DNA from: Bacillota bacterium
Lineage (GTDB): Bacteria; Bacillota; Clostridia; Lachnospirales; Lachnospiraceae
NCBI GenBank assembly: GCA_023416695.1
Contig: JAEZGY010000040.1
Location: 1 to 64,000 of the forward strand
Length of the DNA: 64,000 nt
Direction: 5' to 3'
Position numbers and translations under genes: made by a program. Shown piece after piece: positions 1-8,714 of the stretch; the stretch's first letter is position 1; each line of letters begins with the position of its first letter. The notes under the pieces were generated by a model. That model worked only from the letters and a program-made list of their open reading frames with translations. It did no database searches and was not told the DNA's origin.

Positions 1-765
1 ATACTCTTGGCGATGTCCACAGCAACCGCAACTAGATCTTCCCCTATTTTGATGGTATTTGCTATACCAAGTATTTCCATGCGCTATTTGAAATGGAGTA
101 GGATTTACTACCTTCATATCATCACAATCGTCTTCTACATCAGGTGTACATCTTCTATTCTCCCATGGATAGCATTTACATTCTTCCTTTTCTTCCTTTT
201 CTTCTCCACTAAAGAAAATTGGAATAATAACGTCGATATTTTCTCCACATTCTGGACATACTGGACATTCCCTCTGTGGTGGACAGGTTGGACACTCTCT
301 TTGTGGTGGACATGGTCTCTGTGGTGGACACGTTGGGCATTCTCTCTGCTCTGGGCAGGTTGGGCATTCTGGGCATACAATTTGCTCTCTATTTGTATTC
401 TTATTCTTATATAGTTTACTTAAATTATCGTTGACTTGCCTAAATTGATTACCTGTTCTATTGTTATCCATATTTTGTTGCCGATTCATGTTGGTAGGTG
501 GCATAACTGGCACTACCTGACGTGGTGCTTCTTGCATAGATTCCCTTGGCATACTTGTAGTATCTATTGGAACACAAATTTTAGAACCGATTTTTAGGTT
601 ATATATATCAACATTTGGATTTGCTTCCATAATCCTAGATATTGGGACATTGTGCATTTTACTGATTCTGTACAAAGTATCACCACTTTGTACGGTATGG
701 GTGATTCCTGTACATCCTCCATTTCTCTCACTGTAGAAATTGTTATTAGACTCTCTATATTCCAT
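1..765 (-). CDS. LysM-domain protein with Cys-Pro repeat (3' end cut by window)
   Basis: The frame is open for 255 codons from ATG at 765 to the window edge, so the C-terminus is missing. The start is set by GGAGG seven bases upstream. Residues about 21-67 form a LysM domain (HTVQSGDTLYRISKMHNVP ... KIGSKICVP), a peptidoglycan or chitin-like glycan binding fold. A polar Asn/Gln-rich linker follows. Residues 130-173 are a tandem Cys-Pro repeat with units such as ECPTCPPQR, then an acidic stretch and more Cys clusters (CGCC). There is no signal peptide. LysM joined to a Cys-rich low-complexity tail is a pattern of clostridial spore-coat or cortex assembly proteins such as SafA-like morphogens, where cysteines can be cross-linked. 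That role is inferred. The LysM call is firm and the spore role is moderate. Confidence 0.8.
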   Translation of the reverse strand, partial: MEYRESNNNFYSERNGGCTGITHTVQSGDTLYRISKMHNVPISRIMEANPNVDIYNLKIGSKICVPIDTTSMPRESMQEAPRQVVPVMPPTNMNRQQNMDNNRTGNQFRQVNDNLSKLYKNKNTNREQIVCPECPTCPEQRECPTCPPQRPCPPQRECPTCPPQRECPVCPECGENIDVIIPIFFSGEEKEEKEECKCYPWENRRCTPDVEDDCDDMKVVNPTPFQIAHGNTWYSKYHQNRGRSSCGCCGHRQEY

Positions 766-1192
766 TCCTTACCTCCAGTATCATTGCAAATATACCTCTT
801 TATATTTACATTTATGAGTCTGATACTTATTGATTTGTATCCATAATTATTATATGTACCGCTAATCCATAAGTGACGAAGATAAGGACATAGAAAAAGC
901 CCAGTAACGAAGCATTCCATTACCAGGCTTTTTCCTATTTTGTATCTATTTCTTTTGTACTTCCCCACATATAATGTGTTTATCTTATGTATCTTACTCA
1001 GAGCACATCATCCCTGAGTCTTTGGTAATAAGAGTTATAATATAAAAATATTAGCAAACTCTTAACGCTTATATTATACCACATAAGCAAATTAGTTCAA
1101 CGCATCCAATGAATATACCACAAATTACCACATACTTTAATGGCTTATACGATTTTTCTATATAAAATCTTTTCCTATTCTTTATGTATTCT
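766..1192. other. Intergenic region with one hairpin terminator (894-933)
   Basis: No coding frame with a ribosome site was found. A hairpin at 894-907 and 920-933 pairs AAAAAGCC with GGCTTTTT, then two mismatches, then GTAA with TTAC. Its A and T ends make it a possible terminator for the minus-strand WYL/membrane operon ending at 1193. The 130 bases before the LysM gene must hold its promoter, but I cannot assign boxes with confidence. Confidence 0.5.
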
Positions 1193-2185
1193 TTACGCAT
1201 TATATTGTTGGCTCAGACGCTTAATCTCTGACCTCATAGTATCTACCACAGATTCTGGTGACACTAAATAAGCTCCCTCACCTAACGCAATCACCCAGGC
1301 ATAAAACTGCTTACTTGGTACTACTTCAACTATTGTTTCAAAAAAGTCGTTATCTTTTTTCATTATAAACACATCTTTACCAAAACGGTCCATAATGACT
1401 CCAATCAAATTATTCTTACAACACATTTTTACTTTGATTGATGTTCCACCATACATTCCAAAAATACGCTTTTGATAGCTGGCAAAGTCAATGCTCTTCA
1501 TTTGCTCCTTGCCCAACCTAGGGACATTTATAGTAGATATATTTATAATTTTATCCACTCTAAAATGCTTCATCATCTCTTCCTTCTCCTCATAGGCAAG
1601 GAGATAGTAATTTTCGTCATCTTGAATCAAACCCCATGGACTTACAATGTAAAATTCCCCATTTCGACGATTAACCATCTTTTTATCTACCGTCCATTCA
1701 CGGTATTGGAATTTTATTTGTACATTTTCATTGATCGCTTGATGAAGCTCATCAACATTGTAGTATATACTTTCGTTCATACTTTTAATTCTACCTGACA
1801 CATACACCTGTCTCTGTAGTGTTTTAGCTTCATACATACTAGCCAGGCTCTCTAATTTTTTGATTAATTCATTAGATTTTTTCTCTGTGATATACTTGGA
1901 AAACTGTACTGCATCCACTAAAAGTTTTAACTCAGCTAACTCAAACTCCGGGTTCACCAGTCTATATAGGAAACTGCCCTTCTCAGTGTCTCCCATAATA
2001 TCGTAACCAAATAACCTTAATAAATTGATATCATCATAGATAGACTTACGTTCTGCAGCTATCCCATTATTCTCTAAAGCACGAACAATATCTGCCATAG
2101 TAACACCATGATTATCATCTGTATGTTGCTTTAGATAATCAAGTATATATAATAATTTCAGTTTCTGGTTTGGTGACTTAGACAT
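1193..2185 (-). CDS. WYL-domain transcriptional regulator (YafY/DeoR-like)
   Basis: The 330-residue protein has an N-terminal winged helix-turn-helix (residues about 5-60, with the recognition segment around ERKSIYDDINLLRLFG). A central WYL domain follows (about 140-220, with VSPWGLIQDDENYYLLAY) and then the WCX C-terminal extension. WYL proteins bind a ligand or nucleic acid and adjust repression or activation of nearby genes. The start codon lies eight bases inside the end of the upstream membrane-protein gene, with a GAGGGGG ribosome site, so the two are translationally coupled. The regulator may control its own two-gene operon, but no operator was identified. The family call is strong and the target is unknown. 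Confidence 0.85.
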   Translation of the reverse strand: MSKSPNQKLKLLYILDYLKQHTDDNHGVTMADIVRALENNGIAAERKSIYDDINLLRLFGYDIMGDTEKGSFLYRLVNPEFELAELKLLVDAVQFSKYITEKKSNELIKKLESLASMYEAKTLQRQVYVSGRIKSMNESIYYNVDELHQAINENVQIKFQYREWTVDKKMVNRRNGEFYIVSPWGLIQDDENYYLLAYEEKEEMMKHFRVDKIINISTINVPRLGKEQMKSIDFASYQKRIFGMYGGTSIKVKMCCKNNLIGVIMDRFGKDVFIMKKDNDFFETIVEVVPSKQFYAWVIALGEGAYLVSPESVVDTMRSEIKRLSQQYNA

Positions 2186-2990
2186 TTCTACCCCCTCTAG
2201 ACTTATTATAGTCTAACAACCGTTTCCTTCTAAAAATCTGTCTTGGTAATAGTAGCAACATAGATGTTATATAAAAAACTCCATCTGCAAAAGTAGAAAA
2301 TCCCAAACTATACCCATATAAGCTAAGCATGATAAGTAAGGCAAAAACACCTACATTCTCTATTATAAAAAAATATCTAACATCTTTTTCCTTCTTATAA
2401 AACCCATATAACGTATGTATCGTCTGCCTAATGTATACCAACATAACTATAACTAGTAGGCTTCCCCAGATAATATATGTACTAATGCTCATGGATGAGG
2501 TAATATTATATGGAAATAAAAGCATAAAAAGAAGAAGTATTGTTTCTACATAACTAACTCCTAAGGACACCAATACCTGACTTTTACCATATGAGGTAAC
2601 AATGTCATTCTCTTTAGGATTTACATAACGATTAATTCGGATGCTCATAATCTTTTCTAAGGTAAGATTAATCCCAAACAGTACAATCAAAAGACATAAC
2701 ACCAAAGTTAATCCTAGACGACTTTGACAGAACATACTTCCTACAACGCATAATTCCAAGCTAATTAATCGAACAAAAAAATCAGGGATGCTATATGATA
2801 TAATTTTTTTTAATTGTGGATTACTTTTTGTACGAAAAATAACCATAGTTAAAAAAAGTAGAATAATTGGTATAAATATAATAAAAAGCCTATTTTGCAC
2901 GGTTTGCTCATTTAAACCAAGTAATAGGTAAAGAAGGAAACTAAAGTACGCAATAGGATTGTAGAAAACGAGTCTTCTTAATTCGTGCAT
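2178..2990 (-). CDS. Polytopic membrane protein, function unknown
   Basis: The protein has about 270 residues with roughly eight hydrophobic segments (for example RLFIIFIPIILLFLTMVIF and TYIIWGSLLVIVMLVYI) and no recognisable catalytic motif. I place the start at the ATG at 2990 rather than 3005, because GGGAG lies six bases before 2990 while the upstream ATG would overlap that ribosome site. It is the first gene of an operon with the WYL regulator, overlapping it by eight bases. It could be a sensor or transporter partner of the regulator, but the sequence does not show which. I do not recognise the family. Confidence 0.7.
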   Translation of the reverse strand: MHELRRLVFYNPIAYFSFLLYLLLGLNEQTVQNRLFIIFIPIILLFLTMVIFRTKSNPQLKKIISYSIPDFFVRLISLELCVVGSMFCQSRLGLTLVLCLLIVLFGINLTLEKIMSIRINRYVNPKENDIVTSYGKSQVLVSLGVSYVETILLLFMLLFPYNITSSMSISTYIIWGSLLVIVMLVYIRQTIHTLYGFYKKEKDVRYFFIIENVGVFALLIMLSLYGYSLGFSTFADGVFYITSMLLLLPRQIFRRKRLLDYNKSRGGRNV

Positions 2991-3099
2991 ATTATCTCCC
3001 ACCATTATTTATTTTCTATACAATTATACCACTATTCCACTTGTTCAACAATGGATATCCATAATGAAACAATTTCCAAGTTATTTTTTGTTCATGCAA

Positions 3100-4011
3100 T
3101 TAATTCTTCTTACTTGTCAAACAGACTCCCTCTGCATTATATACTTCACATGGAACTTTGCTATCCTCTGATGTAAAAATACCTTCCTCTCCTACAGACC
3201 CACCATCTATATAATAACGATAAGTGAATCCATTTCTACTTTGTTGTTCAATATATAATTCAAAGCTATTTCCAGGTTCTAAAGGAAAACTGGATTCTAA
3301 AACGAATTTTTGCTCGCCGTTCATATTTGTTATTGGCAATTCCTTAGACCATTGAATAATTCCATTTACAGAACGAACTAATTTGGAAAATAGAATTGGA
3401 TCAAAAGCATTATCTGTACGATTCCAAACGATATTCCCATCATAGGCGTACTCCCCCTCCATATACTTCTTCTCTCCGATAAAAGAAACGGTGCATTGCT
3501 TTGTAAAATAATCAGAAAAAGAAATATTGATTGGCATTGTAGCATTATTAATTACGGACTTCTTTGCAAATGATACAGATGCTTTATCATAATTCTTTAA
3601 AATTGAAACATTGGCTGTCCCAATATATTTGTTATCTTTCGCACTTAACTCAATTCTTTGATCATCAATATAGAAAATAGCTTTTGTGCCCTCAGTAAAT
3701 TCCTTTGGAACAATCTCAACTTTTAACCCAGCCGTTAGGTTTGTAAAGTTAGGTTCCTCTGTCACAATCGAATAGTCACTAATTAGATCTTCTCCATCTG
3801 CTTGACCAGCACTCATGTTGTCAGAAAGCTCACTAATGCTAGATTGTAAATTCTTAACAGACTTATCCGTACCCTCAGAAACCTTAATCAACATTTCTAT
3901 TAATTGATTTTGTCTACTTTGATACCCAAGTAATAAACCAAATCCAAATATTAGTATGATTACTACCACTATTAAGTTTTTATTATCTTTCACAATTTTT
4001 ATCATCTTCAT
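3100..4011 (-). CDS. Membrane-anchored extracytoplasmic protein, unknown
   Basis: The 303-residue protein has a short basic N-terminus, one transmembrane helix (residues about 13-30, LIVVVIILIFGFGLLLGY), then a polar region predicted outside the cell. Residues 33-70 look helical and may form a short coiled coil. The rest is beta-rich and resembles stacked Ig-like domains, with no motif I can name. No ordinary ribosome site lies just before the ATG. The only strong one (AAGGAGG) lies about 55 bases upstream, beyond a predicted hairpin described separately. The gene stands alone. The family is not recognised. Confidence 0.65.
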   Translation of the reverse strand: MKMIKIVKDNKNLIVVVIILIFGFGLLLGYQSRQNQLIEMLIKVSEGTDKSVKNLQSSISELSDNMSAGQADGEDLISDYSIVTEEPNFTNLTAGLKVEIVPKEFTEGTKAIFYIDDQRIELSAKDNKYIGTANVSILKNYDKASVSFAKKSVINNATMPINISFSDYFTKQCTVSFIGEKKYMEGEYAYDGNIVWNRTDNAFDPILFSKLVRSVNGIIQWSKELPITNMNGEQKFVLESSFPLEPGNSFELYIEQQSRNGFTYRYYIDGGSVGEEGIFTSEDSKVPCEVYNAEGVCLTSKKN

Positions 4012-4024
4012 CTTATTTACTTAT

Positions 4025-4073
4025 GGTGTAGGTCCTCGTCTATGACAGACGGTTGGACTATCCACCCCTCCTT
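4025..4073 (-). promoter_or_regulatory. Structured leader with distant ribosome site before the 3100-4011 gene
   Basis: Read on the minus strand, AAGGAGG (4067-4073) is followed by a long bulged hairpin. GGTG pairs with CACC, GTCC with GGAC, and the top is CGTCT-GTCAT-AGACG. The hairpin ends 13 bases before the ATG at 4011. A GTG immediately after AAGGAGG would open a 14-codon leader ending in TAA, in frame with the gene and nine bases before its ATG. This could be translational coupling or an RNA control element. No known riboswitch consensus was matched. Confidence 0.35.
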
Positions 4074-4142
4074 ATACTTACCCATTAACAACTCCAAATA
4101 AGTTTATCATAGGATATTGTCAGCGTCAATAAATGGTATAAT

Positions 4143-4172
4143 AAAAGGCTACCCTTTATAGGAAGCCTTTTT
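4143..4172 (-). terminator. Intrinsic terminator after DUF1540 gene
   Basis: The arms AAAAGGCT (4143-4150) and AGCCTTTT (4164-4171) enclose a 13-base loop, with T-rich ends on both strands. It lies 33 bases beyond the stop of the minus-strand DUF1540 gene. Confidence 0.75.
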
Positions 4173-4204
4173 GCAAAACTGATATCAAAGTATTTTAAAC
4201 TTTA

Positions 4205-4375
4205 CTATTTTACACCAGATTTAATTTCAAATGAATTACAATCTGTACACTCTTTCATAGTTGGATTGGATTCATGAGTACCAACTTGAATCTTCTCTAA
4301 TGTACAATAGTTTTCTGATTCATTATTATACTTACAGTTACTAACAGTACATCCTATACTTGTATTCTTTTCCAT
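4205..4375 (-). CDS. DUF1540 small Cys-rich protein
   Basis: The 56-residue protein carries four cysteines in the DUF1540 arrangement (CTVSNCKYN, then YCTLEKI, then ECTDCNSF), probably a small metal-binding knot. The start is ATG 4375 because AAGGAG sits seven bases upstream. Longer frames starting further upstream would run through that ribosome site. DUF1540 proteins are common in spore-forming Firmicutes and have no established function. It is a single gene followed by a hairpin terminator. Confidence 0.85.
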   Translation of the reverse strand: MEKNTSIGCTVSNCKYNNESENYCTLEKIQVGTHESNPTMKECTDCNSFEIKSGVK

Positions 4376-4489
4376 AAACATTCTCCTTATAATAGAATCG
4401 GATTTCATTCGTCCGTTCTTATTATAAGCAATCACAAGTTGTCATATACTGTTAAAACTTGGCGAAAAAATAACAATAGGTGAAATATT

Positions 4490-5608
4490 TTAAACAGCTA
4501 ATTCTAGTTTATCAAGTAATACATTTTTACTTACTGGTAAATCTAGAATGCAATTAATACATGGAGCATTACGCGTCTGCTCATCTATAAGCTTGTTGAT
4601 ATTCTCTGTACTAGACGTTAATAGAATAATTGGAATATGCTTTATTTTCGCTTTCTCCATTACTTTATTTAAACAAAATAACCCATTATCTAAATTCATC
4701 AATATGACGTCAATGCGTTCCTCTTCTAAGATAGATACTGCTTTCACTCCTGGCAGAGCATATACGCTGTCATAATGCCCAAATAGTATATTTCTTATAC
4801 TGTAATAACTAACGCCTTGTTTATCGATAAGTAAAATACGTTTTTTCCCTGTCTCTAATACTGTGTTAGGTCTTACTTCTTCATTAAAGACATATTTTAT
4901 ATGGCTTAATAACGTTTCTTTTTCAACTGGTTTGATTAAACAATCTGCAACACCATAGGAAAAAATTTGAGGTAGTAATTCACGATTAGCAGCATCTGTC
5001 TGGGCAATTATAGGTATCTCTTTCAATTTTGGGTTCCCTTGTAATGCTTCTAGTAAACTCAAATCTAATTGATCTGCATTGGAAATTCCGCAAATAATAG
5101 CATCCACAGACTCAGATATTAAATAATTCACGGCATCCTTTGTTGAAGATGCAGTTTGTATTCGGTACTTACCTCCGAGAAAATGACAATAGGTATTCAA
5201 AACAACTGGGTCCTTGTCAACAACTAGTATATTTTTCCGCATAAGCTGACACCTACTAACTAATTGCTCCATATGAAAGAACAGTGTTTCTTCTTGCACA
5301 TCATGATGTAGTCCTATTGTAATCCCATCTTCATAATAATCTTCATATAGAACCTCATCCTCTTCATGTACCAATAAGATCATTGGAACATACTTTCCTG
5401 CATACATATTTCTTATTCTCTGATATACAGTAAGGTGTTCTAGACTTCCCAGTTGTGTAGCAAACACAATTATATCTGGTCGATATTGAATAATATAATT
5501 AAATGTTTCTATTGGGCTTTGCGTTATTCCACCCTCATAGGATATAGTATTTACTTTATGACTTCCTTGTTTTACATGCGTATCACCTATAGATAATACT
5601 TTTATCAT
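4490..5608 (-). CDS. Triple receiver-like protein lacking phospho-acceptor aspartates
   Basis: The protein has about 372 residues and no DNA-binding or enzymatic output domain. Three consecutive CheY-like folds can be followed: about 1-125, 130-250 and 255-372. Each shows the strand pattern of a receiver, but the usual phospho-acceptor Asp at the end of strand 3 is replaced: Ala in DIIVFATQ, Gly in DAIICGIS and Asn in DVILMNLD. Only the middle unit keeps the conserved Lys-Pro of strand 5 (LIKPVEKET). It is therefore likely a phosphorylation-independent scaffold or adaptor. The start at 5608 follows GGTGG and is preferred to the upstream ATG. No kinase is nearby. Its partner is unknown. Confidence 0.7.
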   Translation of the reverse strand: MIKVLSIGDTHVKQGSHKVNTISYEGGITQSPIETFNYIIQYRPDIIVFATQLGSLEHLTVYQRIRNMYAGKYVPMILLVHEEDEVLYEDYYEDGITIGLHHDVQEETLFFHMEQLVSRCQLMRKNILVVDKDPVVLNTYCHFLGGKYRIQTASSTKDAVNYLISESVDAIICGISNADQLDLSLLEALQGNPKLKEIPIIAQTDAANRELLPQIFSYGVADCLIKPVEKETLLSHIKYVFNEEVRPNTVLETGKKRILLIDKQGVSYYSIRNILFGHYDSVYALPGVKAVSILEEERIDVILMNLDNGLFCLNKVMEKAKIKHIPIILLTSSTENINKLIDEQTRNAPCINCILDLPVSKNVLLDKLELAV

Positions 5609-5763
5609 ACTATCGCCACCCAGTTTCAATAAAATATTTAATCCAACAAAACATATTGAAGCAGTTCATTTACAATAACTCGTAAATAAACTGCAATCAA
5701 TTTAAGTTGTATTTATTTTACCATATTTTACACAATGTTGCTACTGAAATGTGACATCGATAC

Positions 5764-6075
5764 CTAAAGTTCCATCATTTTTAGGATACCACCCTTGCCT
5801 TGTAATCCAACAGAAGAGTTTACAATCTTACCATCTTTCATAAAAACTAGAGTTGGAATACTCATCACTCTAAACTGCTTTGCCAAATCCACTTCCTCAT
5901 CAATGTTTACCTTACATACCTTGACTCCTTCTACTTCATTGGCTAACTGTTCAACAATTGGAGATAGCATCTTACATGGTCCACACCAGGATGCCCAGAA
6001 GTCTAACAACACTGGCTTATCGGATTTCATTACCTCTTGTTCAAAATTACTACTATTAATATGTTTCACTGACAT
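5764..6075 (-). CDS. trxA: Thioredoxin
   Basis: The 103-residue cytoplasmic thioredoxin has the classic active site WCGPC (FWASWCGPCKML) and the cis-proline loop (SIPTLVFMKDG). It reduces protein disulfides and would be recharged by a reductase. Start ATG 6075 is chosen because AAGGAG lies nine bases upstream. A GTG at 6084 would sit inside that ribosome site. It begins 26 bases after the stop of the large CoA-disulfide reductase fusion and is very likely co-transcribed with it, which points to a shared role in low-molecular-weight thiol and persulfide handling. Confidence 0.92.
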   Translation of the reverse strand: MSVKHINSSNFEQEVMKSDKPVLLDFWASWCGPCKMLSPIVEQLANEVEGVKVCKVNIDEEVDLAKQFRVMSIPTLVFMKDGKIVNSSVGLQGKGGILKMMEL

Positions 6076-6100
6076 ACAAATCACTCCTTCTTTTTTACTA

Positions 6101-8578
6101 TTAGATAAATAGATTTACATTGCTTTCCTCAGCACTTCCTAGATAAGTAGCTACACCCGCATATTCCACGCCATCAATTAGTTCCTCTTTTTTTATTCCC
6201 ATAATGTCCATTGACATTGTGCAAGCAATCAGTTTTATTCCACTATCTTTCGCCTGCTGTAGTAATTCTTCTAATGAAGATACATTTTTATCTTTCATAA
6301 CTTTCTTCATCATTTTACTTCCCATGCCTGCCATATTCATCTTAGATAATTTTAATTTCGTTGTCCCTTTTGGCATCATCTTGCCAAACATAGTATCTAT
6401 CAATCCTTTTTTTAACTTTGGACTTTTAGACTTTCTGAGTACATTTAATCCCCAGAAGGTAAAGAACATGGTTACTTCTCTTCCCATGGCAGCGGCACCA
6501 TTAGCAATAATGAAGGAAGCCAGTACTTTATCTAAATCATTACTAAATACAATGATGGTCTTACCATCGTTTACTTTCGATCCCTTAACTAATGTGTTAT
6601 TCTTTGATTGATCCTCGTCGGTACCTTTCTTGATATACACAATGTTCTCACTACCAATTCTCTCAGATTTTATTAAGGTGTTTCCTGTTTTGTTACACCA
6701 GCTTTCTACATCTCGTGCAAATCCCATATCCGTAGCAGTCACCTTAATGACCTCATTTTCCTTTATGGAATTTATTTCTTTATTTACCTTTATAATTGGC
6801 CCAGGGCACTGCATTCCAGTACAATTAACAAGCTTAACCTCTGTTTCAACTAATATATTATTTTCCTTTTTCACTTCTTCTTTCATGGCTGCCTTCTTAT
6901 TCTCCTTATAATGTGTGGATTTATATAGACTAGTTCCACCTGCTAATACTGATACTTTAGAAAATCCATGTTGTGTCAACACCCTAGCAGCATCATAGGA
7001 ACGAACACCAATGGCACAATAGATAATAATATGGTGACTAGGATTAAGTTCTTGATACCTATCATGCAATTCCCCTAAAGGTATGTGATAAGAATCTGGC
7101 AATTCATATATCATTCTCTCCACAGATTCTGTTACATCTAGTATAGTAACGGGGCTTTGATCCTTGTTCCCAACAAGCCCATCCAACTCATAAGGGGTTA
7201 CAAAGTCTACCATTCCACGAAGTATGTTTTCTGCTACGAAACCTAACATATTAACAGGATCTTTGGCAGAGCCATATGGTGGTGCGTAGGCTAATTCTAG
7301 TTCAGCTAAGTCACTTACTGTACCACCTAGTCTAATAACGGTTGCTAATACATCGATACGTTTATCAACACCATCTTGGCCAACACCTTGGGCACCGAGT
7401 ATTTTCCCTTCTTTATCAAACACTAGCTTCAAGGTCAGCATGGTGGCTCCTGGATAATATCCTGCATGAGACTTCTGATTGATCCATGCCACAAAATAGT
7501 CTTTCTTATAATGCCATCCTCTTTCGATTAGAGCCTTTTCGTTGGTACCTACACTAGCTACTGTAAGGTCAAATACTTTAGCAATAGAGGTTCCTAGGGA
7601 CCCATTATATTTCTTATTATCGCCTGCAATATTATCTGCACAAATTCTTCCCTGTTTATTAGCTGGACCAGCTAATGGAATCATTATTTTTTCTCCCAAT
7701 ATTCCATTTTCAACTTCTATCACATCTCCTACTGCATAGATAGAAGGGTCAGAAGTTCTTAGATGCTCATCTACTTGTATTCCTCCCTTGTTATTGAGGG
7801 TAAGGCCAGCCTCTCTTGCTAGGCTGCTATTCGGGCTAACTCCAACAGCCAAAACAACTAGATCTACCTCTATGACCTTATTACTAGCTAAATGCACCTT
7901 AACCTTATGATCCGCTTCCTCAAAACTAGAAACACTATCTCCTACTATTAAATTCACCTGATTCATTTCCATGTTCTCATGTAGTAGCTGTGCCATTTCA
8001 TAATCAACGGAAGGCATTACTTGACTCTGCATCTCAATAAGAGTAACAGACAACCCTGCATGGTGAAGATTATCTGCCATTTCTAGGCCAATGAAACCAC
8101 CTCCAATCACTGCAGCATGAAGAGGGTGATTATCTACTATGGCATCTTTTAACTGGTCTGTGTCTGGGACAGTCCAAAGAGTATAAATATTCTTACCTTC
8201 AATACCTGGCAGTTTTGGTTTTAGTGGACTTGAGCCAGTAGCAATGACTAAATTATCATAATTTTCTTTATATTCTAAGTTCCTACTATGATCATAGATA
8301 TAGACGACTTTTTCTTCTGGAACTATCTTAATTGCTTCATTTTGAACTCTTACCTCTATGTTAAACTTATCCTTCATAGCTTGTGGAGTCTGTAATAATA
8401 AATTTTCTCTTTCTGTAATTACATCACCTATATAATAAGGAAGCCCACAATTGGCATATGAAATATACTTACCTCTTTCTAAAAGTATAATTTCCATTGA
8501 CTCATCTCTTCTTCGAAGTCTGGCTGCTGCTGATGCACCTCCTGCAACGCCACCAATAATAATTGTCTTTTTCCTCAT
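6101..8578 (-). CDS. CoA-disulfide reductase / rhodanese / TusA / DsrE fusion
   Basis: This 825-residue protein has four domains. Residues 1-450 are an FAD/NAD(P)H disulfide reductase with the single active cysteine of the CoA-disulfide reductase class (Cys44 in YANCGLPYY). Residues about 455-555 are a rhodanese with Cys521 in IYCAIGVRS. Residues about 580-655 are a TusA-like sulfur carrier (Cys591 in QCPGP). Residues about 670-825 are DsrE-like with Cys786. Such proteins reduce CoA disulfide or persulfide and pass sulfane sulfur between domains; the exact substrate here is inferred. The start is ATG 8578 after AAAGGAG, not the GTG at 8587. It is the first gene of an operon with thioredoxin. 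A Crp-like palindrome overlaps its promoter. Confidence 0.9.
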   Translation of the reverse strand: MRKKTIIIGGVAGGASAAARLRRRDESMEIILLERGKYISYANCGLPYYIGDVITERENLLLQTPQAMKDKFNIEVRVQNEAIKIVPEEKVVYIYDHSRNLEYKENYDNLVIATGSSPLKPKLPGIEGKNIYTLWTVPDTDQLKDAIVDNHPLHAAVIGGGFIGLEMADNLHHAGLSVTLIEMQSQVMPSVDYEMAQLLHENMEMNQVNLIVGDSVSSFEEADHKVKVHLASNKVIEVDLVVLAVGVSPNSSLAREAGLTLNNKGGIQVDEHLRTSDPSIYAVGDVIEVENGILGEKIMIPLAGPANKQGRICADNIAGDNKKYNGSLGTSIAKVFDLTVASVGTNEKALIERGWHYKKDYFVAWINQKSHAGYYPGATMLTLKLVFDKEGKILGAQGVGQDGVDKRIDVLATVIRLGGTVSDLAELELAYAPPYGSAKDPVNMLGFVAENILRGMVDFVTPYELDGLVGNKDQSPVTILDVTESVERMIYELPDSYHIPLGELHDRYQELNPSHHIIIYCAIGVRSYDAARVLTQHGFSKVSVLAGGTSLYKSTHYKENKKAAMKEEVKKENNILVETEVKLVNCTGMQCPGPIIKVNKEINSIKENEVIKVTATDMGFARDVESWCNKTGNTLIKSERIGSENIVYIKKGTDEDQSKNNTLVKGSKVNDGKTIIVFSNDLDKVLASFIIANGAAAMGREVTMFFTFWGLNVLRKSKSPKLKKGLIDTMFGKMMPKGTTKLKLSKMNMAGMGSKMMKKVMKDKNVSSLEELLQQAKDSGIKLIACTMSMDIMGIKKEELIDGVEYAGVATYLGSAEESNVNLFI

Positions 8579-8610
8579 TGACTCCACTCCTTTGTTCTTC
8601 TTATATCTGC

Positions 8611-8652
8611 ATTATATGCAAAGAAATCCATCCGTTCTGTAACTTAGTCACA
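8611..8652 (-). promoter_or_regulatory. CoA-disulfide reductase promoter with Crp/Fnr-type site
   Basis: On the minus strand a good -10 box, TATAAT (8616-8611), has no matching -35. Where the -35 should be is an imperfect 15-base inverted repeat, TGTGAC-TAA-GTTACA (8652-8638). Its centre is about 41 bases upstream of the predicted start, the usual position for class II activation by Crp-family proteins. The Crp-family gene is the next gene upstream. The boxes and repeat are seen directly; the regulatory link is inferred. Confidence 0.5.
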
Positions 8653-8662
8653 TAAGCATAAG

Positions 8663-8704
8663 AAAAAGACTAAGAGTCAAAATATGAAATGATCCTTAGC
8701 CTTT
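8663..8704 (-). terminator. Terminator after Crp-family gene
   Basis: The arms AAAGACTAAG (8665-8674) and CTTAGCCTTT (8695-8704) pair with one G-U. On the minus strand they are followed by TTTTTC. The hairpin lies just after the stop codon at 8715 and separates the regulator from the reductase operon. Confidence 0.7.
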
Positions 8705-8714
8705 TAAAGTAGAT

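Noticed and set aside
240..380. Short repeated units that look like a small CRISPR or tandem repeat array
   Set aside because: The repeats are codons of the Cys-Pro motif in the minus-strand LysM gene; lengths vary and no spacers exist.
7..414. Plus-strand open frame rich in Trp
   Set aside because: It has no ribosome site, an odd composition, and lies antisense to the LysM gene whose domain and start are clear.
4025..4073. A preQ1, c-di-GMP or guanidine riboswitch
   Set aside because: None of the conserved core sequences of these classes is seen in the hairpin.
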